Shown piece after piece: positions 44,579 to 53,000 of a stretch of 58,886 nucleotides of DNA. How positions within the stretch are numbered: position 1 is the first letter of the stretch; each line of letters begins with the position of its first letter. A program made the position numbers and the translations under genes. The notes beneath the pieces were generated by a model. It was not told the origin of the DNA, ran no database searches, and saw only the letters and a list, made by a program, of their open reading frames with translations. Source of the stretch: Novosphingobium sp. Lineage in GTDB: Bacteria; Pseudomonadota; Alphaproteobacteria; Sphingomonadales; Sphingomonadaceae. The stretch is from assembly GCA_030697365.1 (NCBI GenBank), contig JAUYQH010000042.1, forward strand, positions 1-58,886. The letters are read 5' to 3'.

Positions 44579-45162
44579 CCGCGACGACGCCGATTGAGCG
44601 GGTCGCCCAGGTATTGGAACTCGCGCAGTTCAGGCGAATGCCAACACCGCTGGAGATCGGCGGCGTCAAGACCGGCGCCTTGGCGGCTTTTGTCGGTAAG
44701 CCGCCTTCGCCCGATTTGGTCGTCATCGGCGATACTCTGCAGCAAACGCCCGGCGCCTTGCAGCAGACGATCGAAGGCGTGGGCCGCGCGCTCGACATGA
44801 TGGGCTCACGCCGGCCGCTGACGCTGGTCGTGGTAGGCCCCCGCCCGGACACCACTGCGCTGACCGCGCTAGCCCGGCATGCACGGGTGCTGGCCGTCGG
44901 CGAGTTGGCGGATAACAGCGCGCTGGCTAATTGGCTGGCGGTATTGCTGCCCTTTACGCCGCCCAATACCAGTGCCGGCCGCGCCGAAGCGGCGATCGTG
45001 ACGCTGCTGGCCGAGCCGGCCGACCCATTGGTCCAGGAATTTGTCGCTATGGCAGCCCAGGGAAAGGACAGCGTGGCGGCCCACCTGGCCGAGGTGATCG
45101 ACGAGCCCTTCTTGCCAAACGACCCTGCTGAGGAAGGGGGATCCGATGCCACCTCGTCTTAA
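44575..45162 (+). CDS. small middle component (LmuC/ABC-3C middle protein-like)
   Basis: A 195-aa protein between the SIR2 effector and the SMC-like ATPase. The GTG start lies in a GTGA overlap with the SIR2 stop, and the end overlaps the ATPase gene by 17 bp, so all three are made together. It is mostly helical with hydrophobic strands (LTLVVVGPRP, RVLAVGEL) and an acidic C-terminus. I do not recognise its sequence family; the assignment rests on position and size, which match the middle component of ABC-three-component/Lamassu systems that bridges sensor ATPase and effector. Confidence 0.65.
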   Translation: MTATTPIERVAQVLELAQFRRMPTPLEIGGVKTGALAAFVGKPPSPDLVVIGDTLQQTPGALQQTIEGVGRALDMMGSRRPLTLVVVGPRPDTTALTALARHARVLAVGELADNSALANWLAVLLPFTPPNTSAGRAEAAIVTLLAEPADPLVQEFVAMAAQGKDSVAAHLAEVIDEPFLPNDPAEEGGSDATSS

Positions 45163-47578
45163 ACGGCTATCAGTCGAGGACTTCCGTAGTATTCGCGGGC
45201 CGATCGACGTCTCGCTCGACGCACCTGTCGTGCTCGTCCATGGCCCGAATGGCACCGGCAAGACCAGCCTCCTGTCGGCGATCGAGCTCGCACTGACGGG
45301 CGCGGTGCCCTCGCTGGCCCGTTTGGATGAGCATTATTTGGCTCACCTCCCGCACAAGCTTGCGAGCAAGAAACAGGCGTCCATTGCTCTATTGGCAGAC
45401 GGCTTTGGCGAAAAAGGCGAAGGCGCATTCATCGCCGACGGCAAGACAATCATCGGCGAGGCACTGCTGGATGATGATGGGACGCGCTTTTACACTGAAC
45501 GTTGCTATCTTGCTCAGGCGACCTTGGGGCGGTTGCTGGAGATCTACGAGCATCAGGATAATCGCAAGTCCGATTCCCCACTAACCCGCTTCGTCAAAGA
45601 GCTGCTCGGGCTCGACGCGCTCGATGCCTTGACCGAGGGCCTCCATGCTGCTGGAGACGTTCGGCGCCTTCGCGAAGTCTCGCCGTTGTTCTGGTCGGCG
45701 AGAAGTGACGCGCCAGAGCTTGAAGAAGAATTGCTGGAAGCGCAGTCCCACGAACTCGACATTCGCGAAAAGGTCACCGCGGCCGATACCAAGGTGCGGG
45801 CGTTGGCCGCGCCTTTGGCCTCGGACGGCGCGCTCATCGACATCGGCACCTTGCAGACGTCATTAGCCACGCGAGCTGCTCACAGCGAGAAGCGGCTCAC
45901 CGAGTTGGCCCGGCTTCGCCGCGATATCTCTGGTGCCAGTGGCCAAGTCCAAGAAGCTTCGTTGGCCGATGCTGGCGGCGCGCGCGCGCGCGCCGAGGCC
46001 GCGAATGTCGCGGCCCGCGAGGCGCTGATCGCCTGGCAGTCAGGCCAAGGCAAGGAACTCGAAATCCTCCTCACCGCGGTGCAAGAGTACTTCCCCGATG
46101 TGCCGCCCATGGCGGCAGACCCCGCGGCCTCGCACGCGGCCGCCTTGGCCGCGGTGAGGGCCGCAGGGGTCCGCGCCGAGACAATCAGCAAGGCTGACAT
46201 CGCAGATGCGGAGTTGCTTGCTGATGTCCAGGTCGAAATTCGCCAGGGCGAGGGCCGGGTCGAGCAAATCGATCGCGAGCTTGCCAGCGCCCAAGGTGCC
46301 AACCGCGAACTCGCCGAAGCGCTGACGGCGATATCGAGCCATATCGAGAACGAGCGCTGCCCGGTTTGCGCGCGCGACTATTCGGAGCATTCGCCCACGC
46401 CGTTGGCCGAGCACATTTCGCAAGAGGTTGCTCGCCTGGTGACGGCTGCGGGCCGTGTCGAAGCGTTGGTCCGCGACCGTAGCGCGACGGCAACGGCGGT
46501 AGCCACAGCGCAGCGGCGCGAGGCCGACCTGCTGGCGCGGCGCCTGCCGGCAGAGCGCCGCGATGCCATAAAATTGCAGATCGCCAATCTCACGGAGTGG
46601 GTGAATAGCTTGGAAGCGCTTGCCGAGACGGCCAAGGTCGGCACTCAGGTCACCAGAGCCGCAATGCACAGCGCGCAGTTGCTCTCGGCAATGAACAGCA
46701 CCCGGTCGTCCGTATCGGGTCTGCGTGCGGAGCTGGCGAACCATACCGAAAGGCTGGCACTGCCGCCACCGGCGGAGGACATCCCGCTGCAAGCCATCGT
46801 CGATGATCTCTTCGCTGAGATCGCCCGGCAGGAAGCGGCGGAAAATTTCCACAAGGAGAAGTGCGACGAGGCGACCCAAACCCTCTTCATTCTCTCGGAT
46901 CTCAGGACGCAGCTTGAAGAGGCCAAAGACAAATGCTCGCGCCTATTAAAGCAGCATCAGGTTTCCACGCGTCAATTGGCAGAGGTGGACCGCCGGATTG
47001 GTATCGCGAGAGATCTCATCGCCAAGGCGCAAGGCCTGCGCAGCGCAGAGGTGCGACGCGTGTTCAACGACGAGCTCAATGCCGTCTGGCGCGAACTGTT
47101 CATTCGTCTTGCGCCCGACGAAGACTTCGTCCCGGCCTTTGCTTTGCCCGAAGTCGCCGGACAGCCAGTCGAAGCGGTGCTGGAGACGCATTACCGCGCG
47201 GGCGGAAAGGGCGGCAATCCGAGGGCGATGCTGAGTGCCGGCAACCTCAACACGGCGGCGCTGACGCTGTTCCTGGCGCTGCACCTGTCTGTGCCGGCCA
47301 CGCTGCCCTGGTTGATCATTGATGATCCGGTGCAGAGCATGGACGACGTCCATATCGCCCAATTTGCAGCCCTGCTGCGCACGCTCAAGCAGCACGGTCG
47401 GCAAGTGATAATCGCGGTGCACGATCGGCCGCTGTTCGACTACCTCGCGCTCGAACTGAGCCCGGCATACAACGGTGATCGGCTGGTCACAATCGAGCTT
47501 GGGCGTGACGCGGACGGCATGACGACTGCGCCATGGAGCCTGATTGCATTCGAACCTGACAAAGCAATCGCGGCCTAG
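45146..47578 (+). CDS. SMC/Rad50-like ATPase of a Lamassu/ABC-3C-like defence operon (LmuB-like)
   Basis: An 810-aa ABC ATPase with split head domains. Walker A is GPNGTGKT (33-40). Coiled coil runs from about 175 to 650, interrupted by a CPVC zinc-hook motif (C405, C408) as in Rad50. The signature is LSAGN (696-700), Walker B LIIDDP (D726, D727), and the H-loop His759 in AVHDRP. A reading SAGN rather than SGGQ in the signature is common among RecF/RecN-like members. In Lamassu systems this subunit senses invading DNA ends or structures and releases the effector. ATG within the preceding gene; strongly coupled. Confidence 0.85.
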   Translation: MPPRLKRLSVEDFRSIRGPIDVSLDAPVVLVHGPNGTGKTSLLSAIELALTGAVPSLARLDEHYLAHLPHKLASKKQASIALLADGFGEKGEGAFIADGKTIIGEALLDDDGTRFYTERCYLAQATLGRLLEIYEHQDNRKSDSPLTRFVKELLGLDALDALTEGLHAAGDVRRLREVSPLFWSARSDAPELEEELLEAQSHELDIREKVTAADTKVRALAAPLASDGALIDIGTLQTSLATRAAHSEKRLTELARLRRDISGASGQVQEASLADAGGARARAEAANVAAREALIAWQSGQGKELEILLTAVQEYFPDVPPMAADPAASHAAALAAVRAAGVRAETISKADIADAELLADVQVEIRQGEGRVEQIDRELASAQGANRELAEALTAISSHIENERCPVCARDYSEHSPTPLAEHISQEVARLVTAAGRVEALVRDRSATATAVATAQRREADLLARRLPAERRDAIKLQIANLTEWVNSLEALAETAKVGTQVTRAAMHSAQLLSAMNSTRSSVSGLRAELANHTERLALPPPAEDIPLQAIVDDLFAEIARQEAAENFHKEKCDEATQTLFILSDLRTQLEEAKDKCSRLLKQHQVSTRQLAEVDRRIGIARDLIAKAQGLRSAEVRRVFNDELNAVWRELFIRLAPDEDFVPAFALPEVAGQPVEAVLETHYRAGGKGGNPRAMLSAGNLNTAALTLFLALHLSVPATLPWLIIDDPVQSMDDVHIAQFAALLRTLKQHGRQVIIAVHDRPLFDYLALELSPAYNGDRLVTIELGRDADGMTTAPWSLIAFEPDKAIAA

Positions 47579-47822
47579 CCCTGACAATGCCTCCAGCCTT
47601 ATGATTAAACGGCGGCTCTCCGCGTCCGTGTGCATCTAGCGAACTTCCACTGTGTCCTTGTCCCTCCTCTGCGAACGATTACCTCTGCTGGCTGGATGAA
47701 TGTCCGCTCACGGAGTTCATCGCCAAAGTCCGGACTGTCTCCTAGGTCCAACATTTCCGCCAATGGGACTCGGTTTTGACGTGCAAGCTAACGACGAATG
47801 CCGTCGTGATTTGTTCAACTTC

Positions 47823-48728
47823 CTACCGACGATGATCAAAGATCGGGATGCCGAGCTTCCGCGCTTTGTCGGCGATGTTGTCGGTGATGCCCGAGCCGGG
47901 GAACACGACCAGGCCCAGCGGAAGCGTCGCGAGAAGGGCATCGTTGCGCTTGAACGGTGCTGCCTTGGCGTGACGGTTCCAGTCGGGCCTGAACTCGATC
48001 TGGGCGATCTTGCGGTTGCGCGCCCAGCAAGCCGCGATGCGTTCTGCGCCCTTGGGCGATCCACCGTGAAGCAGGACCATGTGGGGATGCTTGGAAAGCA
48101 CCTTGTCGAGCACCGCCCAGATGCGGTGGTGATCCGCGTAGTCGCCCCCGGCGAAGGCGATCTTCGCGCCCGCCGGAACCAGCGGTTCGATCTCGCTGCG
48201 GCGCTTGGCGGCAAGGAAGTCGCGGCTGTCGATCATCGCAGCCGTGAGCGTCCGGTGCGAAACCAGCGAGCCATGATGCGGACGCCATGGGGTGCGCAGC
48301 AGCTTCTCGAACAGGTCGGCGGCGGTGTCGCGCATGAACTCGGCGGCGTTGCGACGTTCGATGAGGGTTATTCCCTGGGCAATCAGGTTCTCGAGTTCGA
48401 CCGAGCGCACTTCCGAGCCGTCCTGTTCGCGCTGGCTCGCCTTTTGCCGGTCCTCGTTGTCATCGAGCTCGCGCTCGACGCGGCTCGCATGGCGGTGGAA
48501 GAGGTTGACCTGGTTCCACAGCAGATCCTCGAGGTCGGGTTCAAGCCGGGTGTCGCAGAGCGTGCCCGCGAGGGCATCGAAGATGTCGGCGATCGCGCCG
48601 CCGAGCGGTCCGGGCTCGGGCAATGGCCGCGGGTCGGGCTCGTCCTCGAACGGGCGCCAGCCATAGAGCTGCATTTCGTCGAGCATGTGCGCGGTGGCGG
48701 ATTGGGACGGTTCGTCGTCGAGGATCAT
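47823..48728 (-). CDS. DUF2493 (SLOG-superfamily) protein of the maintenance module
   Basis: A 301-aa protein. Start taken at MILDDEPSQSATAHMLDEMQ (ATG at 48728), since AAGGAG lies 6 bases upstream. The N-terminal 170 residues are acidic and helical. The C-terminal DUF2493 domain is Rossmann-like: KIAFAGGDYADHHRIWAVLD, MVLLHGGSPKGAERIAACWA and VVFPGSGITDNIADKARKLG, the last resembling nucleotide-binding SLOG loops. It belongs to the conserved ArdC-ParB-helicase-toprim block. Function unknown; nucleotide or nucleic-acid ligand binding is plausible. Confidence 0.88.
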   Translation of the reverse strand: MILDDEPSQSATAHMLDEMQLYGWRPFEDEPDPRPLPEPGPLGGAIADIFDALAGTLCDTRLEPDLEDLLWNQVNLFHRHASRVERELDDNEDRQKASQREQDGSEVRSVELENLIAQGITLIERRNAAEFMRDTAADLFEKLLRTPWRPHHGSLVSHRTLTAAMIDSRDFLAAKRRSEIEPLVPAGAKIAFAGGDYADHHRIWAVLDKVLSKHPHMVLLHGGSPKGAERIAACWARNRKIAQIEFRPDWNRHAKAAPFKRNDALLATLPLGLVVFPGSGITDNIADKARKLGIPIFDHRR

Positions 48729-48813
48729 GGCGGGCTCCTTGGGTCGGCCCCGCAAAGGCGGGGCGTCGAGGCGCTCCTCCCCCGCTCGCGCAGCGGTCCC
48801 GCGCACCGCGCTT

Positions 48814-48826
48814 CGCCCTCTCGGCC
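48814..48826 (-). repeat. leader motif, half copy
   Basis: On the - strand GGCCGAGAGGGCG. It shares the GAGAGGG core with the copies at 54492, 57521 and 58528. Confidence 0.3.
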
Positions 48827-48875
48827 TGCCCGTTCCATCATGGCGCGGCCGAAACGCAGTGGAGGACCGGGGAAG

Positions 48876-48936
48876 GGCGGCTATTTTGACTCGCGATGCA
48901 AAGCGCTGGTTTCCAGCGCGGCGGAAAATAGCCGCC
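48876..48936. repeat. nested inverted repeat (possible origin, oriT or structured RNA)
   Basis: The outer arms are perfect 12-mers, GGCGGCTATTTT (48876-48887) and AAAATAGCCGCC (48925-48936). Inside is a perfect hairpin GCGCTGG-TTT-CCAGCGC (48903-48919). The AT-rich outer ends in an otherwise GC-rich leader suggest a melting or processing site. Confidence 0.55.
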
Positions 48937-49056
48937 GCACCCCGGTTGCGTGCGCCGCAACGCGGGCGGAAGGGGCGCCCCTCTCGACGTCCTGCCAGCG
49001 CGGGCGTTCGGCGAAGGCCTTGCCATGCGCCTGCGCTCCGCTTCCCCGTTCCGGCA

Positions 49057-50097
49057 TCATCCGGGTTCGACGAAGGATTCCAGGTCGCGTGGGTCGAGCT
49101 GGGGCAACAGCGCGGCCTTCAGCTTGTCGATCCCGTGCCGCATCAGATCGCCGTTGAAATCGTCCTCGATAGGGTCGAGCGGCAAAACCTCGATTCCCTC
49201 GCAGGTGAGACGTGCGGTCAAGCTGTCAAAGGCCATGACGCCCGCAGGATCGCGGTCGCGTGCGACATAAAGGCGCGTCAGGCTGGAGGGAGGTTCGAAC
49301 AGGGCGAGATGGTTGGCCGAGGTGCAGGCAGCCATCGGCATTGCAGGGAGCGCCATGTGAAGCGATAGCATCGTCTCGATGCCTTCGCCGGCGATCATCG
49401 TGTCCTGCATCACCCCGAACCGGACGGCATGGCCGAGCACCGCGCCCATCGCCCGTCGGGGGGTTTCGAGCGGGGCCTTGTCCGATCCGTCGCGCGCAAG
49501 CCAGGTGCGGTGGACGGCGGTGATTGCCCCTTGGTTGTCGGTGATCGCGGCGAGCAGCGCGGGCCATTCGTCGCGCGGCAGATCCTGTCCGCGCCAGTGC
49601 CAGCAATTGGGATGAAAGCGGAGCGCTGCAAAGTCCCATGGTCCGGCAAGGCCGCGTGAGGCGAGGTAATTCTCGGCCAGAGTGCCCGCGATCGGCCTGC
49701 CGCGCGCAAACAGCCGACGAGCCCTCGCCGACGGCAATGCGTGTCTTCCGACGAACTGTACTGGCGGTTCGGGTGGCGGCGGCGGTAGCGCCAGAAAGCT
49801 TCGGGCCTCGTCGAGAACTTCGCGCAAGCGGCGCAAGGTGCGGTTGGCGGCGATGAGGTCGAGCAGGTCGCCATGCTCGCCGGTCGCTGCGTCGATCCAT
49901 TTGCCAGCAGCACCGCGCGCAGCGGGACTTGCACTCAGCCGCACAAAAAGGCTTCGCCCCGGCGTTCCGGCGACGTCGCCGACCATCCAGTAGCGCCCCT
50001 CGCGCCGTCCCTGAGGCAGATAGTGGCGGCAGACCTGCTCGGCGCGCGCGGTCAGCCGCTCGGACAGGTCGCGCGCTTCGTGCGAGATGCCGGCCAT
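49057..50097 (-). CDS. toprim-domain (DUF7146/primase-like) protein
   Basis: A 346-aa protein. Start taken at MAGISHEARDLSERLTARAE (ATG at 50097), one base after the stop of the helicase gene. The N-terminal part resembles the primase-associated DUF7146 region (YWMVGDVAGTPGRSLFVRLS). The toprim fold includes DTMIAGEGIETMLSLHMALP, with the conserved Glu, and RLYVARDRDPAGVMAFDSL, with the D-x-D motif. It probably acts as primase-like nuclease/transferase with the neighbouring helicase in replication or establishment of the element. Confidence 0.9.
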   Translation of the reverse strand: MAGISHEARDLSERLTARAEQVCRHYLPQGRREGRYWMVGDVAGTPGRSLFVRLSASPAARGAAGKWIDAATGEHGDLLDLIAANRTLRRLREVLDEARSFLALPPPPPEPPVQFVGRHALPSARARRLFARGRPIAGTLAENYLASRGLAGPWDFAALRFHPNCWHWRGQDLPRDEWPALLAAITDNQGAITAVHRTWLARDGSDKAPLETPRRAMGAVLGHAVRFGVMQDTMIAGEGIETMLSLHMALPAMPMAACTSANHLALFEPPSSLTRLYVARDRDPAGVMAFDSLTARLTCEGIEVLPLDPIEDDFNGDLMRHGIDKLKAALLPQLDPRDLESFVEPG

Positions 50098-50098
50098 G

Positions 50099-53000
50099 TC
50101 AGGCCGCCATCCGGTCGGCGATGCGGGCGATCGGGTACCGTTCGAAGAGCTTCGCGACGATTCGCACGGCATCATCGCCCAGAGGTACGAACAGCCGCAG
50201 CTTCCAGGAGATGATCTCGCTGATCAACCCGAGCGCCTTCAGGCGGTCGAGCGCGGGCTCTGCAAAACCCGTGAGTTCGATCCGCGGGCGGTGCATGACG
50301 AGCGCGCGGCGCAGGGCGAGGCCTTCGGCGAGCTCGATCACCGCCTTGCCGTCGCGCAGCAGGGCAAGCGCATCGCCGGGGAGCAGCGTCGGCGCGCCCG
50401 ATGCCAGTGCTTGCGCCGCCCAGGCCGAGGAGACCTTGCGTCCGACGATCCGCTCGCCATCGTCGGTGGCGAGCCGATAGACGCGGGTCAGCTCGTTGGG
50501 GAGCCGCTTCCAGATCGGCAGCAGCAACCCGGTGACGAGGTGCAGTTCGCTTGTATCGAACTCGGGCACGGCAGCGACTTCGGCTTCCCAGCACTCCTGA
50601 AACTGGGCCTCGTCGGCTTCCTCCCAGTGCGTCTCGGGCATCGTCGCACGCGCGATGTTCAGGCGGTCCATCGGTCGGATAAGCTGCACCCGCTTCTCGA
50701 CGCTGCCGTCGTCGAGCATCACGCTCGATGCCGGGATTTGCACCGCCGCGCGCTTCGAGCGGGCGTTGACGAGCAGCCGCGTATGCGGCTCCTCTAGCCA
50801 TTCGAGCGCCTCGGCGAGTGTCCGCGGGCGGTTGCGATCCTTGCGCGCGATGGTGAGAAGGCGCGTTTCGGCGCCTGTGCCGGGGTGCTCGTAGACCGTC
50901 GCCGACCCGACGATCCGGAAGCTTTCGGCGGTGAGCGTCTCGAGTCCGATCTCAAACGTGCCACCAGCGATCGCGCTTGCGACCTTGGCTTCGAGCAGCG
51001 CTTCGAAGCTTTCGAAAATACGATTTTGCATTGCGATGGTGAGCGCGAGCAGGCGGTTGAGGAAAGTCGTGATCGGCGGCAATTCGTCCTTGAGACAACC
51101 GGCGGCGTCGGTCAGCGACAGACCGGTCTGGCTCTCGAAGGTGCCCAGCGAGCAGCCATCGAGCCTGCCTGCATGGATCAGTCTGTAGAGCTGGCGCAGC
51201 GCGTCGCGCGCGTACTGACTTTCGAGATTGTCGCCTGCGCGGAACATGCCCTGGCCGCCGGTTTCGCGCTGCCCTCGCGTAATCGCGCCCAGAGTATCGA
51301 GCCGCCGGGCAATGGTCGAAAGGAAGCGCTTCTCGGCCTTCACGTTGGTGGCAATCGGCCGGAACAGCGGTGGTTGCGCCTGGTTGGTGCGGTTTGTGCG
51401 GCCGAGCCCCTGGATTGCGGTGTCGGCCTTCCACCCCGCTTCGAGCAGATAGTGGACGCGCAACCGCTGGTTCCGTGCGCCGAGGTCGGCATGGTAACTC
51501 CGACCGGTTCCGCCCGCATCGGAGAAGACCAGTACGCGCTTGTCGTCATCCATGAACGCCTGCGCCTCGGCGAGGTTGGCGTTGGCGGGACGGGACTGGA
51601 GCTGGAGGCGATCGGCTTTGCGGACAATGCGGCGCGAACGGCCTGTCACCTCCGCCACCGTGTCGGTGCCGAAGCGCAGAACGATCTGATCGAGCGCGCC
51701 CTGAACCGGCTCGAGCGCGGCGAGGCCATCGATCATGCGGTCGCGCCGCGCCACCGCCTCGCGGCAGATCACCGGCTGACCGTCGATGACCATCGGGCGC
51801 GAGCAGAGGTTGCCCTCGGCGTCGGTGAAGGGTTCGAACAGCTGGACCGGAAAGCTGTTGGCGAGATAATCCAGCACGTATTCGCGCGGGGTAATATCGA
51901 TGCGCAGATCGTCCCACTCGGCGGGATCGATCTCGGCGAGCCGCCGCTCCATCAGCGCTTCCCCCGTAGAGACGATCTGGACCACGCAGGAATGGCCTGC
52001 GGCCAGGTCCCGCTCGATGCTTGCGATCAGCGTCGGCGTCTTCATCGCGGTGATCAGGTGGTTGAAGAACCGCTGTTTGGCGCCTTCGAAAGCCGAACGC
52101 GCGACCGACCTGGCCTGCGCGTTGAGCGTGCCCTGGCTGCCAGTGACGTTGGTTACCTCAAGCGCGGCGTCGAGGTTGTTGTGGATGACCTGGAAGGCAG
52201 CGGCATAGGCGTCGTAGATGCGGGTCTGCTCGACGGTCAGCTCGTGCTCGACGATCTCGTATTCGACGCCTTCGTAGGACAGCGAGCGTGCGGCATAGAG
52301 CCCGAGCGCCTTGAGGTCGCGCGCGAGCACTTCCATCGCCGCCACGCCGCCGCTCTCGATCGCCGAGACGAAGTCGGCGCGGTTCGCGAAGGGAAAGTCT
52401 TCGCCGCCCCACAGCCCGAGGCGCTGCGCGTAGGCAAGGTTCTGCACGCCCGTGGCACCGGTCGCGGAGACATAGACGATGCGCGCATCGGCGAGCGCGT
52501 GCTGAAGCCGCAGCCCGGCGCGACCCTGTTGCGAGGGCGCACAATCGCCGCGCTCGCCGGTGCCGCCCGCGGCGTTCTGCATGGCGTGGCTTTCGTCGAA
52601 CACGATCACTCCGTCGAACTCGTGCCCCAGCCATTCGACGATCTGTTCGAAGCGCGAAAGCTTCCCCGCGCGGCCTTCGCTGCGCAGCGTAGCGTAGGTT
52701 GCAAAAAGGATGCCTTCCTGCAGCCGGATCGGCGTGCCTTGGGCGAAGCGCGAGAGCGGAGTCACCAGCAGCCGTTCCTGCCCCAGCGCCGACCAGTCGC
52801 GTCGCGCGTCTTCGATCAACTTGTCGGACTTCGATATCCACAGCGCGCGGCGGCGACCCTTGAGCCAGTTGTCGAGGATGATCCCGGCCACCTGGCGACC
52901 TTTGCCCGCGCCGGTGCCGTCGCCGAGGAACCAGCCCCGGCGGAACCGCACCGCGTTGTCGCAACCGTCGGGTGCGGCCTCGATCCGATCGTACGTGGCA

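Larger units (their letters stand above)
48729..49056. other. 328-bp leader between toprim and DUF2493 genes
   Basis: Non-coding. From right to left it contains the nested inverted repeat at 48876-48936, a GAGAGGGCGAAGCG half-motif (48814-48826) and, 19 bases before the DUF2493 start, a perfect hairpin GCCCCGC/GCGGGGC (48747-48764). Confidence 0.55.
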
